From Gammaproteobacteria bacterium (GTDB lineage: Bacteria > Pseudomonadota > Gammaproteobacteria > Steroidobacterales > Rariloculaceae): a stretch of 64,000 nt of DNA. The number at the start of each line of letters is the position of its first letter. Position 1 is the stretch's first letter. The notes under the pieces were generated by a model. It did not search any database. It was not told the origin of the DNA and saw only the letters and a list, made by a program, of their open reading frames with translations. Shown here in pieces: positions 32,597 through 40,847 of the stretch. A program made the position numbers and the translations under genes. The stretch is taken from the NCBI GenBank assembly GCA_017577365.1, contig PKRJ01000018.1, positions 1-64,000 on the forward strand. Reading direction: 5' to 3'.

Positions 32597-33750
32597 CACC
32601 CGGGTCGCCGGGGTGATGCTCAAGCAGCCGTTGGCAGCGGCTCGTTGACCTCCTCAGTGGGAACGATTTCCGGGATCTCGGTAATGCCGAGCGCCTCCAT
32701 CAACGCCTGAGCCGGGTTGCGACCCTTGAGGCGGTAGCCTTGGTGGCTGCGCTCGAGATTGTAGTAGCGCATGAAGCGATCGAGATCGCGCTGGATCTCA
32801 TCGACCTCCATGTACCACGTCTGCCGCCCCTGAACACGGAAGCACTCATCGAGCAGCGTGCGGTTCATGCGCTCGACGAAGCCGTTGGTGCGGGGGCTTC
32901 GGATCTTCGTCTTCCGATGCTCGATCTCTTCCATCGAGAGCAGCAGCTCATAGGGATGCTGGTCAGGTAGGCCGCAGTACTCGCGTCCGTTGTCGGTGAG
33001 GATGGCGTCCACCTTCACGCCGAGCGCCTCGTAGAAGGGCAGCACGCGGTCGTAGAGCAGATCGGCCGCAGTGACCGGCATCTTGCTCGTGTACACCTTC
33101 GCGAAGGCGAGCGAGCAGAAGACGTCGACGACGACCTGGACGTAGACCTTGCCCACGCCCTTCAGTGTGCCCCAGTAGAAGGTGTCCTGGTTCAGCAATT
33201 CCCCCGGCCGCGACGCCTCCACATGGCGGCAACGGAAGTCGACGGAGTGACGCTCGAGAAGACGGATCTGAGCATCCGATAAGACGACCGTATCGCCCTG
33301 AGCATGCTGCTCGAGCCGCATCAGACGCTTATAGCGCGTCTCGATCCCGTGCCGCAGCCAGACTCCTCGAACTCCGCTCGGACCCACCTCGGTGCCTGAG
33401 AGCCTGAGCTCGTTGGAGACGCGCTGAGCTCCATGCGTCGGGTAGGCCAGAGAGTACTCGAGGATCTTCTCTTCGACCTCGGGAGCGACCCGATTCGGAT
33501 GAGGGTTGCGAGGACCGCGCTTCGCCTCGACGAGCGCCGCCACGCCGCCGACCTGAAAGGCCCGGCGCACCTCGTAGAAGGTGTCGCGGTGGTAGCCCAT
33601 GATCTTGCAGGCCTTGGAGACGTTACCGAGCTCTTCGGCGAGCTGCAGCAGGGAGAGCTTTCTCTTGGTACTCTGGGAGAGCGTAGTCATCTGGGTTCTC
33701 CGGATAGTTGGTGGTTTGGCGATTACCAATCTACCCCGGAGACCCGGGTG
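32597..33750 (-). mobile_element. IS481-like insertion sequence with 18-bp terminal inverted repeats
   Basis: About 1154 bp bounded by CACCCGGGTCGCCGGGGT (32597-32614) and its inverted copy at 33733-33750 with one mismatch. It encloses a single transposase gene on the minus strand. No target-site duplication is visible next to the repeats, which fits a deletion or recombination after insertion. The left end sits inside the OLD-like ATPase frame. Confidence 0.8.
32620..33690 (-). CDS. IS481-family transposase
   Basis: 356 residues from ATG 33690 with GGAG eight bases upstream. The N-terminal half has a helix-turn-helix (LLQLAEELGNVSKACKIMGYHRDTFYEVRRAF); the C-terminal half is an rve/DDE integrase core with Asp in LLNQDTFYWG, Asp in AILTDNGREYCG and Glu in RTNGFVERMNRTL. 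The frame is intact from end to end, so it could still be active. It lies wholly inside the terminal inverted repeats at 32597 and 33750. Confidence 0.9.
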   Translation of the reverse strand: MTTLSQSTKRKLSLLQLAEELGNVSKACKIMGYHRDTFYEVRRAFQVGGVAALVEAKRGPRNPHPNRVAPEVEEKILEYSLAYPTHGAQRVSNELRLSGTEVGPSGVRGVWLRHGIETRYKRLMRLEQHAQGDTVVLSDAQIRLLERHSVDFRCRHVEASRPGELLNQDTFYWGTLKGVGKVYVQVVVDVFCSLAFAKVYTSKMPVTAADLLYDRVLPFYEALGVKVDAILTDNGREYCGLPDQHPYELLLSMEEIEHRKTKIRSPRTNGFVERMNRTLLDECFRVQGRQTWYMEVDEIQRDLDRFMRYYNLERSHQGYRLKGRNPAQALMEALGITEIPEIVPTEEVNEPLPTAA

Positions 33751-33828
33751 GCTGCGCACCGATCTGACTCCGTGTGTTGTCGAGGCCGGAAGCAGCCAAC
33801 TGTCGGAAAATTACGAAACTAGCTCAGT

Positions 33829-34311
33829 CTCTGGTTCGACAAAGGCGAGGCGCGCAAGGCGGCGGAGTTCTATGCTTCCGTTTTCCCCGACACGAGCGTC
33901 GGCCCGGCGCTCGAGGCGCCGTCCGATTTTCCCGGAGGCCAAGAGCGCGAGGAGCTCGTCGTCGAGTTCACGCTGCTCGGCCGGCCCTTCGTCGGTCTGA
34001 ACGGCGGTCCGTACTTCAAGCCGAACGAAGCCGTGAGCTTCATGGTCGTGACCGAAACGCAGGAAGAGACCGATCGATACTGGAACGCCATCGTCACGAA
34101 CGGCGGCGAGGAAAGCGAGTGCGGCTGGTGCAAAGATCGGTGGGGGTTTTCCTGGCAGATCATTCCGCGCGTCTTGCTCGAAGCGATATCGAGCCCGGAC
34201 CGCGCCGCGGCAAAGCGGGCTTACGAGGCGATGATGACGATGCGCAAGATCGATATCGCGACGATCCAGGCCGCGATAGAGGGGCGAGACTCGTCCGCGA
34301 CGGCGGCTTGA
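33829..34311 (+). pseudogene. PhnB-like VOC superfamily protein lacking its start
   Basis: The frame reads LWFDKGEARKAAEFYASVFP, FVGLNGGPYFKPNEAVSFMV, RYWNAIVTNGGEESECGWCKDRWGFSWQI and PRVLLEAISSPDRAAAKRAYEAMMTM, the full pattern of PhnB/3-demethylubiquinone-methyltransferase-like glyoxalase-fold proteins. These begin with about ten residues more (M..ITPFLWFD). Here an in-frame TAG stands at 33820-33822 and no start codon follows it before an internal ATG at 34033, so the 5' end was replaced by the island. About 78 bp separate it from the IS. Probably non-functional unless expressed from the internal ATG. Confidence 0.72.
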
Positions 34312-34377
34312 CGGAGCGGTTTCCCTCGCTCGTCCGAGCTACGCGTCGGCCGCGGACGGTTGGTAGGTCTGGATGAC

Positions 34378-34689
34378 TCAGACGTGCGGTTGCGGATCCA
34401 TTTCGAGCCCGTCGACGAAGAACATCACCACCTCTTCGTACGGCGTGTCACCGGTGTTAATGGCGCGATGAGCGCGCGGCTCCGGATCCTCCCACTCCGC
34501 CTGACCGGGGCGGACGGGCACGCGGAAGTGGTCTGCGGCGTCACGGAACTCGATCGTCAGCTCCTTGCCGCGCACTACTACGGAGAAACGCCGACTGCGA
34601 TCCACGTGCCAAGGCGTCGCCTCACCGGGCTCGAGCACGAGCCTGCGGATCAGCAAATCGTGCCGGCGATCTATGAGCTCTACTTGCAT
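34378..34689 (-). CDS. Small cupin-like protein
   Basis: 103 residues from ATG 34689. The pattern LEPGEATPWHVDRSRRFSVVVRG, then PVRPGQAEWEDPEPRAHRAINTGDTPYEEVVMFF, resembles a single-domain cupin, with the first His of the metal motif in PWHVD and a later His in RAHRA. The usual second HxH ligand set is incomplete, so metal binding is uncertain. Its upstream frame is open into a TolB-like fragment. It faces the VOC fragment end to end. Confidence 0.65.
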   Translation of the reverse strand: MQVELIDRRHDLLIRRLVLEPGEATPWHVDRSRRFSVVVRGKELTIEFRDAADHFRVPVRPGQAEWEDPEPRAHRAINTGDTPYEEVVMFFVDGLEMDPQPHV

Positions 34690-34779
34690 GGGCGAATCGT
34701 ATAACGGCACTTGCCTGCTCGACAGGCTCGTTAGGTCTGTGCCTCCGGGGTTGGTGGCTAGTCGCCGACGAGCCGCCGG

Positions 34780-34860
34780 CGCCGCGAAATAGGTGTGCTC
34801 GGCATGGGGGCTGAGGTTCTCGAGCGGCAACACGGCGACCGACGTCGGAAAACGCGTCGT
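34780..34860 (-). pseudogene. Short remnant of a TolB-like domain
   Basis: A minus-strand frame that continues into the cupin reading shows TRFPTSVAVLPLENLSPHAEHTYFAA. This matches the SIAVLPFxNxSxDPxxEYFxDG segment of class III adenylate cyclase or CadC/TPR proteins. Only about 27 residues remain and the rest is missing on both sides. It overlaps nothing recognisable on the other strand except the first part of the PEP-CTERM remnant region. Confidence 0.35.
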
Positions 34861-34911
34861 GCCGCTTTCGCCGCCGACCTGCCCGAGCAGCCCGGCCGCC
34901 CCGACGACGCG

Positions 34912-35325
34912 GTCTTGGTCATTGGCGATTCGCTGCAACTATTCAACCGGTTTACAGGTCCATCGGACAGCTTCGTCATCGCCGATTCGGCTGCCTACGA
35001 CACGCAACGTTCCGTGTACCAGCAGACACTCATTTTCGGCTTCCATGGCGGCGACTTTCTGCCCGGCACGGATTTTCCGACAGGCACCGAGTTTCCGAAT
35101 CTCGCTACGCTGCGCGGCGAGTTCGGGGTTTTGTCTAGGGTATATGACGCGGTCGACGGCTCCTGGATCGGCGGCGGTTATATGTTGGTCGGGGAAGTGA
35201 CGTCGGTTCGTGCGCGAATAGCGCAGGTGCCCGAGCCGACGGCCGCGATGCTTCTGCTTGCCGGTCTGGTGGGCTTCGGCGTAGTCCGGAAACGGACGGT
35301 GAGCATTCATTCAGGATCGCAGTGA
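34912..35325 (+). pseudogene. 3' part of a PEP-CTERM sorting domain protein
   Basis: The frame ends with VPEPTAAMLLLAGLVGFGVVRKR, a textbook PEP-CTERM tail: Pro-Glu-Pro, a hydrophobic helix and a basic cluster, recognised by an exosortase. The preceding 110 residues (GDSLQLFNRFTG, GDFLPGTDFPTGTEFP, YMLVGE) look like the C-terminal half of an exported protein. No signal peptide precedes it and the upstream codons differ in character, so the 5' portion is missing. Its presence implies that the genome has or had an exosortase system. Confidence 0.6.
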
Positions 35326-35573
35326 GCATCGCGCGGGATCGCAGTGGGCCTCGCGGCGCGCCGCCGATTCCCGAAACCGTTCGTCAGCCGGGGCGGCACG
35401 ACCGCACGGCGATATGCCCGGCGGGCTTCCGGCGTGTGAGCGCCTCGATGTCGCCGGCGAGGAAGAGCCGCAAGGTCGGCATCTGGGCAACTCGTCGAGG
35501 AGGCGATCACGTGCCTACGGCCCCGCATGTCCCGTCTCGACATGCACGTCGCGTTCCGCCAGCGGCCATGGCG

Positions 35574-36605
35574 CTACGCGTTCCGCGCTCCGACCGTCAC
35601 GAGCCAGCGTTCCGTATCGCCGATTCTCGCGCAGCGGATGTCGGCATCGATGAAGTGCCGAATGACTTCGATGTTGGTGAGCGTGTGCGCCGTTGGTTGC
35701 GACGTCACGAAGCTGCCGGATCCGGCGAGCGCGAGCGGCACGAGGAGCTGATCGGCAAGGTGCTCGCCGACCACGGCGCCCGAATGCCAGTAACGGCGGA
35801 GCGCTTGCGCCGCTTCGTTCGCAACCTTCTCGGCCGGCACGCCGCGCTCTCCCACTGCGGTGAAAACTTCGGTCACGTGCTCGAAGTCGCACTGGATCGA
35901 GACGACGTTACCGGGACTGAGGCTGTCATCGACGAAACGCAGGCGGACCGCATCGGGCGTCACGGGTAGCGTTTTCTCGAGCACGGCGATCTCGCGCTCG
36001 CCGATATAGCGCGGCAGCTTCGCGAGCTGCACGTCGACGGAAAGGCGGCGCAGCTCGCCCCGGTTCTCGAGGCGGAGCGGGGCGAGCGATCTCGCGGGGA
36101 CGATCTCGACGCGTAGCCGACCTCCGCCGCGCGGGTAGAAGCCGGGGCGCAGCAGCTCGGCCCGTATCTTCGGTCCCATTCGCTCCACGAGCGGCAGAAA
36201 GGCGCGCGCGAGGAACTCGTAGGTCGGAGCCTTCGGGTTGTGCGTGCCGCCCTCGATGAGGACGGTCGAGGGGCCCGGTGCGGTGAACAAAGCCGGCAGG
36301 AGCGTTTGTAGCACGAGCGTCGTGCTGCCCGCCGTGCCGATCGAGAACGTGAAGTCGCCGAACGCCGAACGCCTCGGGCTGAACGTGAGCTCGTGCGAAC
36401 CGACCGAAGCGCCGACCACCTCCGCGTCCGAGATCTCCGCGGCGGCGCGTACGGCCGCGAGATGCTGTGGCCTCAAGCCCGGTGGCGAGCGCCGCGGCCT
36501 GATATTCGTGATGCGAAACGGCGCGCCGAAGTAGACCGAGAGCGACAAGGCGGTGCGCAGGATCTGACCTCCGCCTTCGCCGTAGGAGCCGTCGATCGTC
36601 CGCAT
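35574..36605 (-). CDS. rtcA: RNA 3'-terminal phosphate cyclase
   Basis: Converts RNA 3'-phosphates to 2',3'-cyclic phosphates using ATP. 343 residues, the usual length. The start DGSYGEGGGQILRTALSLSVYFGAPFRI and the motifs LRPQHLAAVRAAAE, GGTHNPKAPTYEFL and PGFYPRGGGRLRVEI are diagnostic; the adenylated histidine lies in GEHLADQLLVPLALAG. ATG 36605. No rtcB or rtcR is nearby. The gene next to it at its 5' side is the TPR/sulfotransferase-like protein, 132 nt away. Confidence 0.95.
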   Translation of the reverse strand: MRTIDGSYGEGGGQILRTALSLSVYFGAPFRITNIRPRRSPPGLRPQHLAAVRAAAEISDAEVVGASVGSHELTFSPRRSAFGDFTFSIGTAGSTTLVLQTLLPALFTAPGPSTVLIEGGTHNPKAPTYEFLARAFLPLVERMGPKIRAELLRPGFYPRGGGRLRVEIVPARSLAPLRLENRGELRRLSVDVQLAKLPRYIGEREIAVLEKTLPVTPDAVRLRFVDDSLSPGNVVSIQCDFEHVTEVFTAVGERGVPAEKVANEAAQALRRYWHSGAVVGEHLADQLLVPLALAGSGSFVTSQPTAHTLTNIEVIRHFIDADIRCARIGDTERWLVTVGARNA

Positions 36606-36737
36606 CGGGAAGCAGCCTGCGCGTTGGTGCCATCGACCTTTGCTCGGCTCATGTTAGACAGCGCCAACGCGATGGGTGAGTCCGTGAAAGGCCGCGCTTG
36701 CTCAACGCGCGGCGTAAATGCCGACGAGGATCCCCGG

Positions 36738-38810
36738 CTAGAAGGACGCCGCGTCGTATAGCCACGGCTCGCAGGCTTTCTCGATCGTACGGATCGCCTC
36801 TCGATCCGCAAACTGTTTGTAGATACCGACATTGCCTGCCGATACCGCGGGCTGAAAGAAACGGCCGGGCTGCGCCGCGCTTTCTGTGAGCTCCAACGCG
36901 TCGGCGATGCGCGCTCGGTAGTCGTCGCTCGTGACGAAGCGCTCGAATTGCACTTCGATCACCCGCTCGGCCACCGATGCTTGCCGCATCGCGGCGGCGA
37001 ACTCTCCTCTCACGCGTCGGACGTGCGCGACGAACTCGGGCACCGGAGGCGCTCCGCGGCCCTCGGTGCACCAGGCGGTGTACTGGTCTCGAGGATCGCG
37101 AAACACGGCGATCGATCGCAGATGAGGTATGAAGCGGAGAAGGGGAAAGTCGACGCCCCGTACCAGATTGTTGAACAAGAGCAGACGGCTCGAATCCTCG
37201 GCCTTCGCGACGGCGGTGCGGAGCAGCAGGCGCGACAGCGCGCCGACGATCTCGCCCGGCACGGCGGAACCCTTCGAAGGCAGCGTCCGCAGCTCAGCGA
37301 CGAATCGCTCGAAGGCGTCGCTGAACGCGTCGAATGTGCCAGGGTCCGTGTACGCGTGCCACAACAGCCCGCGCTCGTCGACCGCGAGCACCGTGTGCAG
37401 AACGACGGCTTCGAGGGCGTGGTAAAGCTCGCGCCGCGACCGTCGCGGCGAGAGGGCGCCTGCGAGCTGTCGCAGCTCGTTCCGAGCGCCGCGCCGGCCG
37501 CGGACGAGCGCGGCTATCGTGCGTACGAGCTGGCGCGGCGCGGAGACGCGCAATCGTAGCAGCGACGCGGCGCCCGGCATCTCGTCGGAATTGCCGATCA
37601 CGGCGCTTTCGCTTTTCCCGAGCGGCATCTCGACCGAAGCGAATTCTCGGAGCCAGTCGTTGACCGCACCGCTTCCGGACCAGCCGAAGCCCGTCGTCGT
37701 CACCGCCCGAATGCCGTCGAGATCGGCGGCGCGGTCGGGCCCCTTGCCATGGCGGTGCGAGTTCCGGCCGTCCAGCAGCGTCTCGGCGGTTCGCTCGAAG
37801 TCCGCCCAGAGCCGCGCGATGCGCTCGGCCTGATCGGGACCGAGCCCGGTGCCGGCGTATAGCTCGCGAATCCACGCCAAAGGTTCTCTCGAGCGCCGCC
37901 TTTCGAGAATTCTTGCGGCTCGATGCTGGTGCTGCACGCGGTGAACGCGCGCCAGCGCGCGCGCGAGGTGCCGCTTCAAGCGCGCGTTATCGGGCGAGGC
38001 GTCTTTGAGCGCGAGCAGTCGACGATAGCCGCTCTCGACGTCGCCGAGTCTGATCTCGCAGTCGGCGAGCGATCGCATCACCTTGTCGCGCGATGCAGGA
38101 TCGTTCTCGAGGACGCGCAACCACAGCTCGCGCGCCGCCCGGAAGTCGCCCTCGAGCATCGCCATCCGGGCGGCGGCCGCGTCGAGCGACGCAGGCTGCG
38201 CCGATCGATCCCGGAAGCTCTCGATGCGTGGACGAAGCCGGGCGGCGATGCGCCGAAAGCGGTAGCGCTTGTCCTCGGTGCGCTGCGGCCGCTGCGCCCG
38301 AATCAGAGCCGCCAGATCGAGCGCGTCGTCCTCGTTCGCCGCCGCCTCCACCCAGCTTTCGACCTCCGGCGCCGACGCTTCGAGCGGGTAGACGCGGCAC
38401 GCGTCGACGCGCAGCGACCCCGAGCCCGTGACGTAAAGGACGACCGATGTCCCGCGGAGCGCGGGCTCGGCGCCGAGAACGAGCCTCGCGGTGCCGCAAA
38501 CGAAGGCCGTCCGTGCCTTCGCGATGAGCGCGTCGGCCGAATACTGCAACACGCTCAACGTCAAGCGCGAACCCGCGGCGGCAGCGCCGCTCGTGCGCAT
38601 GGAGATCAGGTAGCGAGCATTCGGCTCGAGCGCGAGCTCGTTGCTCGAGCTCGGCGTGCTCAGAGACGTGTGCGGGTGATTCGTGATGGAGCCGTGTGCG
38701 CCGGCGGGGAACGCGTAGTCGAACGAACCCGCGGTCTCGACGATTCCGTCGCGCGCCCGTAGATCGATCGTGCCCGCCGGTCGGCCGGAGAAGTAGAGGG
38801 TTACGAGCAT
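36738..38810 (-). CDS. Sulfotransferase-like protein with N-terminal TPR-type region
   Basis: 690 residues from ATG 38810, no signal peptide. Residues 1-150 form a beta-rich region (LYFSGRPAGTIDLRAR, YLISMRTSG, VVLYVTGSGSLRVDACRVY). Residues 160-350 are helical and TPR-like (GDFRAARELWLRVLENDPASRDKVMRSLADCEIRLGDVESGYRRLLALKDASPDNARLKR). From about residue 370 a nucleotide-binding pattern appears, TTTGFGWSGSGAVNDWL, with IAVFRDPRDQYTAW later; these resemble the 5'-phosphosulfate and 3'-phosphate loops of sulfotransferases. The C-terminus ends with EPWLYDAASF. Such fusions often modify surface glycans or peptides. Substrate unknown. Confidence 0.72.
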   Translation of the reverse strand: MLVTLYFSGRPAGTIDLRARDGIVETAGSFDYAFPAGAHGSITNHPHTSLSTPSSSNELALEPNARYLISMRTSGAAAAGSRLTLSVLQYSADALIAKARTAFVCGTARLVLGAEPALRGTSVVLYVTGSGSLRVDACRVYPLEASAPEVESWVEAAANEDDALDLAALIRAQRPQRTEDKRYRFRRIAARLRPRIESFRDRSAQPASLDAAAARMAMLEGDFRAARELWLRVLENDPASRDKVMRSLADCEIRLGDVESGYRRLLALKDASPDNARLKRHLARALARVHRVQHQHRAARILERRRSREPLAWIRELYAGTGLGPDQAERIARLWADFERTAETLLDGRNSHRHGKGPDRAADLDGIRAVTTTGFGWSGSGAVNDWLREFASVEMPLGKSESAVIGNSDEMPGAASLLRLRVSAPRQLVRTIAALVRGRRGARNELRQLAGALSPRRSRRELYHALEAVVLHTVLAVDERGLLWHAYTDPGTFDAFSDAFERFVAELRTLPSKGSAVPGEIVGALSRLLLRTAVAKAEDSSRLLLFNNLVRGVDFPLLRFIPHLRSIAVFRDPRDQYTAWCTEGRGAPPVPEFVAHVRRVRGEFAAAMRQASVAERVIEVQFERFVTSDDYRARIADALELTESAAQPGRFFQPAVSAGNVGIYKQFADREAIRTIEKACEPWLYDAASF

Positions 38811-38874
38811 GGGCCGGCATTGTACCGGCTCGACGACGGTCGTCGCGCGCCGGTCACGCGGCCGATGCTCGTCG

Positions 38875-38910
38875 CGCGATAGCGGCGCGGAACGAAGCGC
38901 CGCTATCGCG
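38875..38910. terminator. Strong hairpin after the cytochrome/flavoprotein operon
   Basis: A perfect 14-bp stem (CGCGATAGCGGCGC) with an 8-nt loop, 25 nt past the stop of the cytochrome gene (38935). It has no U-tract but is well placed as a transcript 3' end. Confidence 0.6.
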
Positions 38911-38934
38911 CATATCGACTATGCGAGCTGCTCG

Positions 38935-39294
38935 TTACTTGCGCGTGACGTACCTCGCGAGCGCGTCGAGGTCTTCGTCGGAGATCTCGGTCTTGCGGAA
39001 CGGCGCCATCGACAGCACGCCCTGGCGCACGAAGACCTTCACGGCTTCGGGCGTCAAGTCGGTCCGTTCGAGCAGCACGGCGGGCACGCTGCCGTTGTAC
39101 TTGACCTGCAACGACTGCGTGCCGGGATGACCGGGGCCGGGCGCGTGACACGGCGCGCACCAATACTCGTAGACGGCGCGGCCGCGCTCGTTCGTATCCT
39201 GCGCGCTCGCGGTCTCCGCAAGCCATGCGGTCGCCCCGAGCGCGACGAACGCGGCGGCGCCGATCGCGGCGATGCGATGCGTGCGCATGGTCAT
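38935..39294 (-). CDS. Cytochrome c subunit of a p-cresol-methylhydroxylase-like flavocytochrome
   Basis: 119 residues from ATG 39294 with GGAGGG five bases upstream. A signal peptide ending near ASAQ is followed by one haem motif, CAPCH, and a C-terminal MAPFRKTEISDEDLDALARYV that supplies the Met ligand. It begins one base after the stop of the flavoprotein gene. In known enzymes of this kind (4-cresol dehydrogenase, eugenol hydroxylase) a small cytochrome c forms a complex with the VAO-type flavoprotein; the same is inferred here. Confidence 0.87.
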   Translation of the reverse strand: MTMRTHRIAAIGAAAFVALGATAWLAETASAQDTNERGRAVYEYWCAPCHAPGPGHPGTQSLQVKYNGSVPAVLLERTDLTPEAVKVFVRQGVLSMAPFRKTEISDEDLDALARYVTRK

Positions 39295-39295
39295 C

Positions 39296-40834
39296 TCAAC
39301 CCTCCCTGAGATGCTTCGGCCATACGCCGTAGCGCCCGGCGGCGAGAATGCCGTTCGGATCGAGCGCGTCCTTGATCTTCTCCCGCATCCTGCGCAGCGC
39401 ATGGTTGTTATACGAATAGGTGTCCGAGATGATGTCCTGGAACACCGTCGGCGCGCGGTACTCGGCCCAGCCGTTGTCGGCGGCGAGCTTCACCCACTTC
39501 TCGAAGGCCGCGCGGATCTTGCGGTTCTCGTCCGCGTTCTTCGAGATCGGGAACATGATCAGCGCGACGAGCGAGCGCTCCCAGTTCGTCATGAACACGG
39601 GACCGACGATCCCCAGGTTCTCGCCGCCCGTGACCTCGGCGAGATTCGTGCGATAGAAATCGCGGAACTTGAGCAGCTCCTCGCCGTCGCGCGGAATGAT
39701 CGGCGAGAAGCCGATGTGGCCGCCGGCGGGGCTCGGCTGCATCGGGCTTCGCCCGAGCATCGCGAATGTCGAGAGATTCGGGATGCCGAAATTTACGAGC
39801 CGCACCCGCTCGCGGTCCTGCGGCGACAGCGGAATGCGGATCAGATCCTCCTCGACGAACCGGCTGCCGTCGATCGCCGAGAATTTTTCCTTCGCGTACT
39901 CGAGCTGCGCGCGGATCACTTTCTCGGGACCGTAGATCGGCAGCTGCAGCGTCCACGCCGGTCCGGCGCCTCCGCCCGCGGGGCCGAACGCTCCGGCGCC
40001 GCCGAGCTGCGTCGAGCCGTTGACGACGTGCTGGTTCTCGAGCAGGTTCAGCGTGTCCATCAACGGGATGATGTCCCGGTCGTTGAAGACCTGCACCGTC
40101 GCCGAGATATAGGCCTCGGGACGCGGCATCAGCCAGAAGCCCATCTTCGTCACGATGCCCATGTTGCCCTGGCGGAACAGACCGTCGACCCACGGGCCGT
40201 AACCCCACTTGTTCTGCTGCCAGGTCTTCGAGCCGGGCACGGCGCCCATGCCGGTACGGACGATCTCGCCGTCCGGGAGCACGACCTCCATGCCGCAATG
40301 CGCGCCGAAGTGATCGCGGAACGGATACGCGGTCCAACCGCCGCCGCCGTCGAGCGCATTACCGATGACGCTGCCCCAGCCGGGATCCGGCGGATCGATC
40401 CAGAGCGCGAGGCCGCGCTTCTCGATCTCGTTGTAGAGATCGAAATAGCTGACGCCCGGCTCGACGAGCGCGTAGGCGTTGCGCTCGTTGATCTCGAGCA
40501 CGCGGTTCATGCGCTTCAGATCGACGACGACGCTGCCCGAATAGACCGGCGCGGAGCCGCCGTACGCGAGGTTGCGTCCGGTCGAAATCGGGTAGAGCGG
40601 AATGCGGTACTTGTTCGCGATGCGAACGACGGCCTGCACTTCCTCGACCGTGTACGGCGCAACCGCGGCCGACGCGAGGCGCTCCTCGGGCTCGCCCCAG
40701 TACGGCGAATAGGCGTCGCGATAGAGCGCGACGTCCTCGTCGGACGTGAAAACCCAGTCCGCGCCGACGGCATCACGGAACTCGCCGATCGCCGCGTTCC
40801 AATCTCGCTGGCTGACTCCTGGCGGTATGGCCAT
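39296..40834 (-). CDS. VAO-family FAD oxidoreductase, 4-cresol dehydrogenase flavoprotein-like
   Basis: 512 residues, ATG 40834 behind GGGGAGAT. The FAD-binding PP-loop is seen as YPISTGRNLAYGGSAPVYSGSVVVDL and GSVIGNALDGGGGWTAYPFRDHFGAHCGMEVVLPDG, and the C-terminus ends with LDPNGILAAGRYGVWP, typical of vanillyl-alcohol oxidase/PchF proteins. It would oxidise a para-alkyl phenol and pass electrons to the cytochrome encoded next. No signal peptide is seen, so it may be exported together with a partner or act in the periplasm after translocation by another route. Follows the Tat-type gene by 13 nt. Confidence 0.9.
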   Translation of the reverse strand: MAIPPGVSQRDWNAAIGEFRDAVGADWVFTSDEDVALYRDAYSPYWGEPEERLASAAVAPYTVEEVQAVVRIANKYRIPLYPISTGRNLAYGGSAPVYSGSVVVDLKRMNRVLEINERNAYALVEPGVSYFDLYNEIEKRGLALWIDPPDPGWGSVIGNALDGGGGWTAYPFRDHFGAHCGMEVVLPDGEIVRTGMGAVPGSKTWQQNKWGYGPWVDGLFRQGNMGIVTKMGFWLMPRPEAYISATVQVFNDRDIIPLMDTLNLLENQHVVNGSTQLGGAGAFGPAGGGAGPAWTLQLPIYGPEKVIRAQLEYAKEKFSAIDGSRFVEEDLIRIPLSPQDRERVRLVNFGIPNLSTFAMLGRSPMQPSPAGGHIGFSPIIPRDGEELLKFRDFYRTNLAEVTGGENLGIVGPVFMTNWERSLVALIMFPISKNADENRKIRAAFEKWVKLAADNGWAEYRAPTVFQDIISDTYSYNNHALRRMREKIKDALDPNGILAAGRYGVWPKHLREG

Positions 40835-40847
40835 ATCGGATCTCCCC

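Noticed and set aside
33818..33840. tRNA-like words TAGCTCAGT and GGTTCGA close together
   Set aside because: In a tRNA they would be over 30 nt apart with an anticodon arm between; here they are nearly adjacent and no acceptor stem exists.
35326..35573. Open frames between the PEP-CTERM remnant and rtcA
   Set aside because: Frames run antisense into rtcA and have no domain; the 248 nt show nothing else that I can support.
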